Positions 56,337-64,000 of a stretch of DNA of 64,000 bases are shown here, piece after piece. The stretch lies in assembly GCA_047602305.1 (NCBI GenBank), contig JASGHO010000001.1, forward strand, positions 496,001-560,000, read 5' to 3'. Source of the DNA: Ancrocorticia sp047602305 (GTDB taxonomy: Bacteria; Actinomycetota; Actinomycetes; Actinomycetales; Actinomycetaceae). The notes beneath the pieces are model-generated. The model searched no databases. It was not told the origin of the DNA and worked only from the letters and a program-made list of their open reading frames with translations. The translations under genes and the position numbers were made by a program. How positions within the stretch are numbered: position 1 is the first letter of the stretch; every line of letters starts with the position of its first letter.

Positions 56337-58162
56337 GCGTTCACCTCGGTGTGCTGCGAATCCATCCACCAGGCGAAGCGGGAATCGCGCCGAGCAAGCA
56401 GCTCGGCGGGCGAGCCCTCTTCGACGATACGTCCACCTTCCAACCAGATGATGCGATCCAGGCCTTCAATCATGGTCGGGTCATGAGTGATGGAGAAGGT
56501 GGTGCGGCCGCGCGTCAACTCCTCCAGGGATTGCGCCACGGTGGCCTTGGACTCCGGATCGAGGCCGGTTGTTGCCTCATCAAGGATCACGATGGGGGCG
56601 TCACGGATGATGGCGCGGGCAATGGCGAGGCGCTGGCGCTGACCGCCCGAGAGAGTGTCTCCGCGCTGGCCGAGAACCGTATCGTATCCCTCGGGAAGCT
56701 CCATGATGAAGTCGTGGGCGCCAGCACGCCGGGCCGCCGCTTCGACGTCGTCGTCGCTGGCCGAAAGACGTCCGTAACGGATGTTTTCTCGTACTGACAC
56801 CGCGAACAACACCGACTCCTGCAGCAACACGCTGACGTTTTCGCGCAAGCTCTTTTGGGTGGCGGCGGTGACCGGGATGTCGTCGATGAGGACGCGGCCA
56901 CGATCGGGATCCGAGAGGCGCAGCACGTAGGAAATGAGGGTGGACTTGCCGGCGCCGGAGGTGCCGAGGATGCCCACGTGTTGCCCGGCAGGCACGTGCA
57001 GTTTGAGGTGGGTGAAGAGCGGGCGGCCGTAGCCGTCGTTGCTGGTGATGTTCTCGAAGGTGACGTCGCCGCGCACCTCGCGCAACGGCTGCGCGGAAGG
57101 AGTGTCGGCAATCTCCACTCGCTCGTCGAGAAGATCGGCAATGCGCTCGCCCGAGGCGCTGGCGCGGGCGATGCGGCCGGTGTACTTGGCGAGGTCGCGC
57201 AGCGGGCGGGTGGCGATCTTGAGGTATTGCAGGAAGAGCACCAAGTCGCCCGGCGTCATCTGCCCGCGCACCACCTGCCAGGAACCGAAGAGCAACACGA
57301 TGGCCTGCGAAATACCCACCAGCACGTCGGTGGAACGCTCCAGGCCTGCGGCCAGGCGGCGCGCCTTGACGCCGGCCTTCATGGCCTTGGCGTTGCCGTC
57401 CGTGAACTCCTTCGCCACTGTGTGCTCCAGCCCGTAGGACTTGACCACCCGGATGGCGGCGAGGGCTTCGGCGGCCGAGGATACGAGCGTGCCCTCGCCG
57501 CGGCGCGTCTGGCGCGAGGCGTTGGTGATCTTCGGCGAGGCCACGGTGGAGATCACCCCGTAGATGAGGGCGGCGACGCCAATGATGAGGCTGAGCAGCG
57601 GATTCATCCAGATGAGGACGATCATGAGGACGGCCACGGTGACAATGTTTCCCACCAGCGGCAAGCCCGCTGTTACCGCCGCCTCCTGCAGGCGGCCCAC
57701 GTCGCCCACCAGGCGCTGCGAGGTGTCGCCGATGGACGCGCGCGAGTGGTAACGCATGGAGAGCGACTGCACGTGATCGAAAACGCGGGAGCGCAGCTCG
57801 GTGGCCACGCGGGCGCCCACCTTCGCCAGCGCGATGGTGGAAATGTAGTTCGCACCGGCGCGCGCCGCCACAATGACGGCCAGCGCGGCGGCCGCCACCG
57901 CGATGGTCCCCATCACGTCGTTCGGCACCGCCGCACCAATCTTCGCGCCGAGGGCAACGGACACGGTGTCCACCGCAATCTTCAGCGGCCACGGCTCGAG
58001 GATGCGCAACGCAACGTCCGCGAACATCGCCAACAAACCAAGCACGGCCAACCCCTTGTGCCGCCCCACATGGGGGCGCAGGATGGACAACGTTCGCTTG
58101 AGCGCAGAGCGGCGCAGGCGGTAGTTCTTCGGGCTCCGCTGGCGGCGTTTCTTGCCAGACAT
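56333..58162 (-). CDS. ABC exporter (membrane and ATPase domains fused)
   Basis: A 609-residue half-transporter: basic N-terminus, six helices (about 35-325), then the ATPase domain with Walker A GTSGAGKSTL near 398, signature TLSGGQRQRLAIARA and Walker B IVILDEATTGLDPES. The type matches exporters of lipids, peptides and glycolipids, and it would act as a homodimer. Its position between the glycosyltransferases and the APH kinases suggests it flips or exports the product of this gene row. Confidence 0.88.
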   Translation of the reverse strand: MSGKKRRQRSPKNYRLRRSALKRTLSILRPHVGRHKGLAVLGLLAMFADVALRILEPWPLKIAVDTVSVALGAKIGAAVPNDVMGTIAVAAAALAVIVAARAGANYISTIALAKVGARVATELRSRVFDHVQSLSMRYHSRASIGDTSQRLVGDVGRLQEAAVTAGLPLVGNIVTVAVLMIVLIWMNPLLSLIIGVAALIYGVISTVASPKITNASRQTRRGEGTLVSSAAEALAAIRVVKSYGLEHTVAKEFTDGNAKAMKAGVKARRLAAGLERSTDVLVGISQAIVLLFGSWQVVRGQMTPGDLVLFLQYLKIATRPLRDLAKYTGRIARASASGERIADLLDERVEIADTPSAQPLREVRGDVTFENITSNDGYGRPLFTHLKLHVPAGQHVGILGTSGAGKSTLISYVLRLSDPDRGRVLIDDIPVTAATQKSLRENVSVLLQESVLFAVSVRENIRYGRLSASDDDVEAAARRAGAHDFIMELPEGYDTVLGQRGDTLSGGQRQRLAIARAIIRDAPIVILDEATTGLDPESKATVAQSLEELTRGRTTFSITHDPTMIEGLDRIIWLEGGRIVEEGSPAELLARRDSRFAWWMDSQHTEVNA

Positions 58163-58176
58163 AATGTTCCTAACGC

Positions 58177-59370
58177 TTAAGCATCAATGCAAGTAAGCAC
58201 GCGCTCCACCCGCACCTGCCAGTCGTGCTTTACCTGTGCCGCTTGGCGCGCCCGGTGACCGAGCTGGCGTCGCAGTTCGGCGTCGGAAGCGAGGCGGTCG
58301 AGGGCCGCGGCCAACGCGCCGACGTCGCCCGGGCGAACAAGCATGCCGCACTCCCCACCTTCCAGCAGGCCCGGAATCTCGCCGATATCCGAGGCGACGA
58401 CGGGAAGCCCGGCTGCCATGTACTCGTACACCTTGAGCGGTGAGAAGTAGTGGTCGCCTTGCGGGTAGGGTGCCACGGCGATGTCGAAACATCCGAGCAC
58501 CAGCGGAATATCGGCGGGCGAGACCGCACCGAGAAAGTGCACGCGGTCAATCACGCCAAGATCTTCGGCAAGCTGTTCCAGCATCTGACGGTCCGGGCCG
58601 TCGCCGCACAGCGTCAGCTCCATCGGTTCGCTTGTCTTGTGCAAGGCGCGGATGAGATTCTCGGTGCCGTGCCAGGGCTTGAGCGTGCCCACAAATCCCA
58701 CGGTGAGGGGCAGCTGGCTGTCCTGCTTATGCGCGCCGGAACTACTGACCGGGCGGATCCGCTCGGTGTTCACCCCGTTGGGAAGAACCAGGATGAACGG
58801 ATTGGCATCGCCCGCCGGAAGGCTCGAACCATTGGCACCAGTACCAGCATCAGCACCGCGCATCGTCTCGGCCACCCAGTCGGCCACCGGCTGGCTGACG
58901 CAGGTGATGAGCGAGGCGGTTGCGAATTGCTGACGGCTGAGGCGTAGCGCGGCCTCGTGGTCCACCAGTTCGCGGTATTGCCGCTGTTCGTCGATGAGGG
59001 GCGCGTTCACTTCGAGAATGAGCGGGATGCCCTCGGCGCTTGCCAGTTCTGCTCCGGCGGCGCTGAAGAGCGAGTAGCGTTCGTACACGCAGTCGAGATT
59101 CGCCCGCTGCGCCCGGCGCACCGCAACCCGGGTGTTTTCGATGAGCGCCTGTTCGCGCTGTGCGGCCGAGACGCTGCGCGGCACCGGCACGCGGTGAATC
59201 TCCAGGTCAGCAAGGTCCTCGGGGACGTTGTGGTCCACCTTGGTACAGAACACGATAACCTCGTGCCCGGCGGCGCGCAGCGCGCGAATGACTTCTTGCA
59301 CGTGGACGCTCGCGCCCTTCGTTCCAAAGACGCCGATCCCCGGATCGAGTAGGAAGTATCCGATTCTCAT
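58177..59370 (-). CDS. GT4 family glycosyltransferase
   Basis: A 397-residue GT-B fold enzyme. The N-terminal domain starts RIGYFLLDPGIGVFGTKGASVHVQEV; the donor-binding domain has TVGFVGTLKPWHG and the E-x7-E region near SPLKVYEYMAAGLPVVASDIGE. It has no membrane helix and works at the cytoplasmic face. Donor and acceptor are unknown. Its start overlaps the preceding glycosyltransferase gene by 4 bases. Confidence 0.87.
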   Translation of the reverse strand: MRIGYFLLDPGIGVFGTKGASVHVQEVIRALRAAGHEVIVFCTKVDHNVPEDLADLEIHRVPVPRSVSAAQREQALIENTRVAVRRAQRANLDCVYERYSLFSAAGAELASAEGIPLILEVNAPLIDEQRQYRELVDHEAALRLSRQQFATASLITCVSQPVADWVAETMRGADAGTGANGSSLPAGDANPFILVLPNGVNTERIRPVSSSGAHKQDSQLPLTVGFVGTLKPWHGTENLIRALHKTSEPMELTLCGDGPDRQMLEQLAEDLGVIDRVHFLGAVSPADIPLVLGCFDIAVAPYPQGDHYFSPLKVYEYMAAGLPVVASDIGEIPGLLEGGECGMLVRPGDVGALAAALDRLASDAELRRQLGHRARQAAQVKHDWQVRVERVLTCIDA

Positions 59371-60584
59371 AGCTTCTCCTTCTCATTCACCAGCGCACGC
59401 AGCCGCGCGGCCTGTCCTGTGGAGTCGTACTCCGATTCGATGAGGGCACGGGCAGCCCGGGCCATGGCGTCAACGTCGGTGGCCGGATCCACCGCCTCCG
59501 CGATGGAGGCGAGCAGGGCGTCGACGTCGCCGGAGGGAACAAGCCATCCAGTTTCGCCGTTGCGAATCACTTCGCCGACGGCGGTGACGTCCCCGGCGAC
59601 GCACGGGATGCCGGTGGCCATCGCCTCCAGCAGCACCGTGGGGAGCCCGTCCGCGTTTCCGTCGGAGCCGACGACGAACGGGGCCACGAACAGATCCGCC
59701 TGCTGGAGTAGGGCGCGCACTTCTTCTTGCGTGCGCGGGCCGAGGAGCTGGACGACGCCGTCGAGCCCCGATTCGTTCACAAGGTTCTGGAGGCTATCCC
59801 GCAGCGGCCCATCGCCCACAATGTCCACACGGAACTCGGTTCCCTGCTCACGCAGCCGCCGCGCCGCCTCGATGAGCAGTTCGAAACCCTTCTTCTCCAC
59901 CAGGCGCCCCACGCCAAGAAGGTGCGGGACTGCCGAACGAGCACCGCGCGCGGTGAACGGAAAACGCTCCAACTCCAGCCCGTTGCGGACGAGGCGAAGA
60001 TTGCGGCAGCACTCCGTCCCGAACTCGCGCAGCAGGTGCTCGCGGTTGTACTCGCTGATGGTGATGGCGTGATGGGCGCCGTCCAGCTTCGCGGCCAGGT
60101 CCACCGGGTCCACGTCCTCATGGAAGATGTCCTTGGCGTGCGCGGTGAAGGAGTAGGGCAGGTCAGCAATACGAGCCGCGAGGCGCGCCACCGTGGTGGC
60201 CACGGAGGCAAAGTGGGCGTGCAGGTGGCGCACCCCGTGCTCGCGGGCCAGCTGTGCCACCGCCACCGCCTGCTCGGCGTCGTCGTACGATGCCCGCACC
60301 AGCTCCGGCAGCACATTCTGCACCCCGGGAAGAAGGTCCGCGGGAGTCTGCGCCCAGGTGCGCCAGGCCGCACGCGCGCTCGACGAACGCGGCACGTAAT
60401 GGACGGGCGCCTTCACCCGGGCGAGTTCCGCATGGAACCGGGTATCAACCGGTGAGCGGAGAGAATAAATGACGATCTCCTCCCCCGCGGCCTCGCGGGC
60501 CAGGATCTCGGAGACGATAAACGTCTCGGAGAAACGAGGGTACATCTTGAGTACGTAGGCGATGGGGCCCGTGTTAGCACGCAT
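59367..60584 (-). CDS. GT4 family glycosyltransferase (colanic-acid type N-terminus)
   Basis: A 405-residue GT-B fold enzyme starting with AYVLKMYPRFSETFIVSEILARE, the N-terminal pattern of GT4 enzymes of exopolysaccharide pathways. The C-terminal domain has GVGRLVEKKGFELLIEAA and the donor-site segment ADGLPTVLLEAMATGIPCVAGDV. It overlaps the upstream gene by 11 bases and the next by 4. Confidence 0.87.
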   Translation of the reverse strand: MRANTGPIAYVLKMYPRFSETFIVSEILAREAAGEEIVIYSLRSPVDTRFHAELARVKAPVHYVPRSSSARAAWRTWAQTPADLLPGVQNVLPELVRASYDDAEQAVAVAQLAREHGVRHLHAHFASVATTVARLAARIADLPYSFTAHAKDIFHEDVDPVDLAAKLDGAHHAITISEYNREHLLREFGTECCRNLRLVRNGLELERFPFTARGARSAVPHLLGVGRLVEKKGFELLIEAARRLREQGTEFRVDIVGDGPLRDSLQNLVNESGLDGVVQLLGPRTQEEVRALLQQADLFVAPFVVGSDGNADGLPTVLLEAMATGIPCVAGDVTAVGEVIRNGETGWLVPSGDVDALLASIAEAVDPATDVDAMARAARALIESEYDSTGQAARLRALVNEKEKL

Positions 60585-61767
60585 GAACGAGTTCCTTTGG
60601 TCGGTTGGTGGAGCGCTGCTTCAGCAGTGAAGCGGCCAGTGGCGCGATGGTGTGCAGTCCATCCAGATCGATGTGGTCGCGCCGCACGCGCCGGGTTACG
60701 GCGGAAGCCAGCCATGTAGTGAGCGCGGCGGGAGTCAGCTGATCGGGGCGGAGGACGTCGACGGCGTCCGCGCGGCCCAGCGCCTGCGCCCGCACCAGTT
60801 GTTCCTTGCGTCGAGCGGTACGGGGAACGATGAGTGCCGGTGTGGAGGAGGCAAGAATCTCGGTGGCGGTGTTGTATCCGCACATGGACAGCACGGCAGC
60901 GGCATCGGCAATGAGCTCGGGAACATTGGGTGCGCTGCGTTCCACTCGCACGCGGCTGCGGCCATCGCCGTGTTCACGGGCCACGTCCTGGAGTGCACGC
61001 ACGTCAGCTTGCGGCATCTGCGGACCGGCAATAACGAGGTGCTCGTGGCCCTCGGGAACCGCTGCCCGAACTGCCATCGAGGCCAACTCGTGCCCGTCCG
61101 ATCCCCCGCCCATGAGGGTAAGAATGTAGGGCTTCCTTCCGGGTGCGCCATAATCAACGGGCCGACCATGGGCAAGATACCCCGTGGCCTGGGCCTTGCC
61201 CGCGAGAATCGCGGGAAGTTCACCGCTGGTGCGCGCGTCGTGAACGGCCGGATCCCCATAGAGCCAGATCTCGTCGAAAGCCTCGGCAATCTGGGCCACA
61301 TCGCCCAGCGCATCCCACTCGGCGGCTGCCTTGGCGGGCTCGTCGAGAACATCACGAAGGCCCAGAATGGTTGCGGCGCCATGATCACGCGCCTCGCGGA
61401 GCGCGTCCTCAAGCTCGTAGCCAATTCCCCACGGGTGGCGATCGACGATAAACAAGTCCGGTTCGAGAGTCGCGGCGGCAGCGCTCACCGCCAAGGAACG
61501 CAACTGGCACAGCACGTCCATCGGGGCGTCCAGGTTACGCGGGGTATGCCCGTCCGGGCCATGCGTAATTCCGGGCAGAATAAACCAGTCCCATCCTTCG
61601 GGGAGGGGATCGCGGGCGGCGTTCGGACTTCCCGCGATGAGCAGCCCACCGACTGGCTCTCCCGTGAGTTGCGGCAGTTCCCGCGCCAACGCGTACGCCA
61701 GCGCGCGGTTCCTGCGGGCGTGGCCCAGTCCCACGGTGTCATGCGAATACATCAAGACAGAAGTCAT
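60574..61767 (-). CDS. MurG/GT28-like glycosyltransferase, first gene of the operon
   Basis: A 397-residue GT-B fold protein of the MurG/UDP-glycosyltransferase type: N-terminal SHDTVGLGHARRNRALAYAL with a Gly-His loop, C-terminal YILTLMGGGSDGHELA and MCGYNTATEILASSTPALIVPRTARRKEQ, which lines the donor site. The ATG at 61767 is preferred (GGAGGT about 10 bases upstream); the frame extends to a TTG at 61797. It probably adds the first sugar or a core sugar. A palindrome lies just upstream. Confidence 0.82.
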   Translation of the reverse strand: MTSVLMYSHDTVGLGHARRNRALAYALARELPQLTGEPVGGLLIAGSPNAARDPLPEGWDWFILPGITHGPDGHTPRNLDAPMDVLCQLRSLAVSAAAATLEPDLFIVDRHPWGIGYELEDALREARDHGAATILGLRDVLDEPAKAAAEWDALGDVAQIAEAFDEIWLYGDPAVHDARTSGELPAILAGKAQATGYLAHGRPVDYGAPGRKPYILTLMGGGSDGHELASMAVRAAVPEGHEHLVIAGPQMPQADVRALQDVAREHGDGRSRVRVERSAPNVPELIADAAAVLSMCGYNTATEILASSTPALIVPRTARRKEQLVRAQALGRADAVDVLRPDQLTPAALTTWLASAVTRRVRRDHIDLDGLHTIAPLAASLLKQRSTNRPKELVHAC

Positions 61768-61788
61768 CTCAACGCTCACCTCCCTTTC

Positions 61789-61803
61789 ACAGGACAATCC
61801 TGT
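61789..61803. promoter_or_regulatory. Palindrome upstream of the glycoconjugate operon
   Basis: ACAGGACAATCCTGT has perfect 6-bp arms around CAA and lies 22 bases upstream of the first glycosyltransferase start, in the leader or promoter. It may be an operator, perhaps for the regulator encoded at the end of the operon. Confidence 0.45.
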
Positions 61804-61919
61804 CCAATGAGAAAGAAATGTCGGTGAGACAAAGATGAGAAAATTCTTCGTTTCGGGCGCGCGGTTCTTATTCGGGCGTGGGACGACGCCGTCGTCGTCA
61901 AAAGTAGTTGCCGGCGCGG

Positions 61920-62792
61920 CTACTTCTCGGGTACGGAAGCAGCGCTCACCGGTTCACCCGGCCAGGTACTACCCGCGGGCTCCGCAGCAGCGGCGGCGCG
62001 GCGGTCCCGCACGATGAGGTAGCGGCCGAAGCTCACTATGAGGGCGGCCCCACCCAGCCATTCCACCAGCCACCAGGGGAAATGCGGCTGGTTGGATTTC
62101 TTGTTGGCGTCCTCCAGGTCCCTTTCGGGCGTGGGGATGATACGTTCACCGGTGACCAGCATGCGTTCGGTGTTAATCCCGAGAGGATCGCAGGTAATCA
62201 ACGTGACGAGGTCTCGGCTGTCGTCCTTCTTCAGCCAGTCGGACTCCTCGGGTTTCACAATCTTGATATCGAACACCTTGTACACCAGGACACGCCCGGC
62301 AACTTCCAAACTGAAGGTGTCCTCCAGCCCGACCTTGTCGAGGTGGGTAAAGAGAAGGGACTCGGCGAGGCCGCGGTGTGCGGTAATGGCGGCATGGGTG
62401 CCGATTCCGCCCACCGGCAGCGACGTCTCGGGCATGTGGCCAGCGCCCTTGCGCAGCACCTCATGCGAGGCGGTGTGATAAATGGGCAGGTCCACGTCAA
62501 TCGAGGCGATCTTCACGCGGCCGATCTGGCCGTCACCGGAAGGATCGAGCTGCTCCATGTAGTCGTCTGGGCGAGCGCCGATTTTCAGCTGCTCGTTGTA
62601 GGCCTCGGCGGCTTTCAGAATCTTCTGGAGGCGTTCGGGAGGCCCTGCCTCGACCATCTGCACCATCTTGGCGAGTTCTTTGGCATTGATGTAGCTGTTC
62701 CACCACTGCATGCCGGGCGGGTAGAGGAACAGGGTTAACGCCACGAGGGCCAGGAAGCAGAACGCGTAGACACTCCATGTGCTTTGACGCAT
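61920..62792 (-). CDS. srtC: Class C (pilus-assembly) sortase
   Basis: A 290-residue sortase with an N-terminal membrane helix (8-25), catalytic His in ITAHRGL near 137, catalytic Cys in LVTLITCDPLGINTERMLVTGER near 200 with Arg following, and a C-terminal helix (WWLVEWLGGAALIVSFG) followed by an Ala/Pro-rich tail. The two helices and a DP lid-like segment near 82 are typical of class C. It joins pilin subunits between the LPxTG Thr and the pilin Lys. The ATG follows AGGAGG. The pilin gene lies immediately upstream. Confidence 0.9.
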   Translation of the reverse strand: MRQSTWSVYAFCFLALVALTLFLYPPGMQWWNSYINAKELAKMVQMVEAGPPERLQKILKAAEAYNEQLKIGARPDDYMEQLDPSGDGQIGRVKIASIDVDLPIYHTASHEVLRKGAGHMPETSLPVGGIGTHAAITAHRGLAESLLFTHLDKVGLEDTFSLEVAGRVLVYKVFDIKIVKPEESDWLKKDDSRDLVTLITCDPLGINTERMLVTGERIIPTPERDLEDANKKSNQPHFPWWLVEWLGGAALIVSFGRYLIVRDRRAAAAAEPAGSTWPGEPVSAASVPEK

Positions 62793-62858
62793 GTTCTGAT
62801 CCTCCTGGCCCTCGCGGGTTGCTGGGTTGCGATCAGCTAACTGATCGCGATTGTGATG

Positions 62859-64000
62859 TTAGTTGGTCTGCTTCTTGCGGCCCAGGACCAGGAAGCCAGC
62901 ACCGGCCATGAGGGCCACGGCTGCGGCGATCATGAGGTTACGGGTTCCCTCGGCACCGGTGAAGGGCAGGGTGAAGGGGGACTCCAACTTGTTGGTGATT
63001 CCCTTGACAGTGACGTCCGCGTTGCCACCGGGGGTGACGGTGACCTTCTGGACATCGGTGGGCAGCACGTAGCCGGTGGGGGCCACGGTCTCAACGAGCC
63101 AGTAGTCACGGGAAGCCTCGGTGGAACCCACGTACAGGCCGGGGATCAGCGCTGCGCCAGTGGCGTCAGTGGTGAAGGTGGACTGTGCGGCGACGGCGCC
63201 ACCGGCGTTGTCACGAGTGACCTCGATGAAATCGACACAGGCGGTCGGGGTACCAGCGGTGCGAGCCGCGACACAGGCATCAGCCTTGGCCTTGGTATCG
63301 AACACCTGGAACTGGGCGCCCTGGAGCTTGGTGGCCGGGGTATCAACATCAAACTTGTCGATCTGCACCGCGCCCCACTTGACGCTCACCTCGGGAGAGG
63401 ACGAACCATCAGTGAGGAAGTTCGGATCGTTGATGAAGCCGATAGCGGTGTTCTTGATGGTTCCGCCATCGTCAACCGTGTTGTTATTGGCCGGGTCAAG
63501 CGCGATCACGCTGGTGTTGAAGTCAACCTCGAAGCGTGCACCGGGGAAGGTAGCCGGGGACACGACGGCGAACTTCACGCGCTGGCGGGTCTCGGTGACA
63601 GCGGGGTCAGCCGGATCCACAGGAACCTGCACGGTATCGGTGGCGACGGTGTAGTCAACACCTCGCACGAGAGCCGGGCTCAGGCGGTTGCCCTGGAGGT
63701 CAACAGCGTAAGCCTGCACATCGTTCAAGTCCGCAGCATCGAACACCAGGCGCGGATCCAACACGTCGTGGATCTCAACCTGTGTGAGCAGATCGTCTGC
63801 CGGAGGCTTGGTGGCGTCGAGGCCGAGCTTCCAGGTCACCTCGGAGCCGATGCCCAGGCCACCAGCGGGGGCAACGAGTTCCTTGGAGGTGATGCCGATC
63901 TTGTTCTTGGGGTAGGTGTGCACATCGTAGAGCCACTCACCAGCACCAACCGTGGTGGTCCTCCAGAACGGAAGGATCACCAGGAACGGCTCCGAGGGAA
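62859..64000 (-). CDS. SpaA-type backbone pilin with LPxTG anchor (N-terminus outside window)
   Basis: The open frame runs past base 64000 without a start; about 380 C-terminal residues are visible. A pilin motif is present (WLYDVHTYPKNK, whose Lys would be the polymerisation site), then isopeptide-type beta domains with an E-box (RDYWLVETVAPTGYVLP), the LPFTG sortase motif, a hydrophobic helix and a basic tail (GRKKQTN). It would be the main shaft of a covalent pilus built by the adjacent class C sortase. A tip adhesin gene would be expected beyond the window. Confidence 0.9.
   Translation of the reverse strand, partial: PSEPFLVILPFWRTTTVGAGEWLYDVHTYPKNKIGITSKELVAPAGGLGIGSEVTWKLGLDATKPPADDLLTQVEIHDVLDPRLVFDAADLNDVQAYAVDLQGNRLSPALVRGVDYTVATDTVQVPVDPADPAVTETRQRVKFAVVSPATFPGARFEVDFNTSVIALDPANNNTVDDGGTIKNTAIGFINDPNFLTDGSSSPEVSVKWGAVQIDKFDVDTPATKLQGAQFQVFDTKAKADACVAARTAGTPTACVDFIEVTRDNAGGAVAAQSTFTTDATGAALIPGLYVGSTEASRDYWLVETVAPTGYVLPTDVQKVTVTPGGNADVTVKGITNKLESPFTLPFTGAEGTRNLMIAAAVALMAGAGFLVLGRKKQTN

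Noticed and set aside
46500..61900. Recurring GACGACGGCGTC-type motif, including intergenic copies near 46507 and 61884
   Set aside because: Most copies lie in coding sequence and follow from Asp/Val codon use at high GC; I see no fixed spacing or context that would make it an uptake or segregation signal.

Overview
The window looks like a high-GC actinobacterium, most probably from the Actinomycetaceae (Trueperella/Arcanobacterium/Actinomyces-like). Reasons: the gene orders uvrA-uvrC-rapZ-yvcK-whiA-gap-pgk-tpiA-secG and xerD-parA-scpA-scpB-rluB-tyrA-cmk-der; WhiA, OpcA and GuaB1; a DUF222/HNH gene; and a class C sortase with a SpaA-type pilin. The genus is an inference. Gene density is high, and I see no rRNA, tRNA, CRISPR array, insertion sequence or prophage.

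Layout. 1-4.7 kb: end of an unknown gene, a large two-copy AlgX/AlgJ-like SGNH protein, and a cupin/methyltransferase pair behind a dyad operator. 4.9-9.4 kb: GuaB1 and a P2-type cation ATPase. 9.5-11.7 kb: TspO, then a fluoride riboswitch driving a universal stress protein and two Fluc fluoride channels. 11.7-20.2 kb: accessory genes (pentapeptide-repeat membrane protein, two paralogous HAD phosphatases, a 3-methyladenine glycosylase, a TipA-like MerR regulator, a 2-hydroxyacid dehydrogenase, an HNH/DUF222 protein). 20.3-20.9 kb: a decayed 5-oxoprolinase A remnant next to a 30-bp tandem repeat. 20.9-28.0 kb: a co-directional housekeeping operon, xerD to der, in which tyrA and cmk are one open frame.

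28.2-43.1 kb is carbohydrate metabolism. Transketolase, Zwf and OpcA (pentose phosphate pathway) converge on an AfuABC/FbpABC-type ABC importer, an OPA-family organophosphate antiporter and a two-component system that sits behind gap-pgk-tpiA-secG. Together these suggest uptake of sugar phosphates feeding glycolysis and the pentose phosphate pathway. 43.5-51.4 kb: whiA, yvcK, rapZ, uvrC, uvrA.

51.5-61.8 kb holds the most intriguing region. Nine tightly packed minus-strand genes, almost all overlapping, encode three glycosyltransferases, an ABC exporter, two APH-fold kinases, a lipoprotein ending in a poly-aspartate tail, a sensor kinase and a response regulator. I do not recognise this as a described system; a cell-envelope glycoconjugate assembly, export and sensing operon is the best guess. 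61.9-64 kb: a class C sortase and the C-terminal part of a SpaA-type backbone pilin that runs off the window.

Several genes (guaB1, tspO, tipA-like, one HAD gene, the 2-hydroxyacid dehydrogenase) have a -10-like hexamer 6-7 bases before the start codon and no ribosome binding site, so they probably make leaderless mRNAs.
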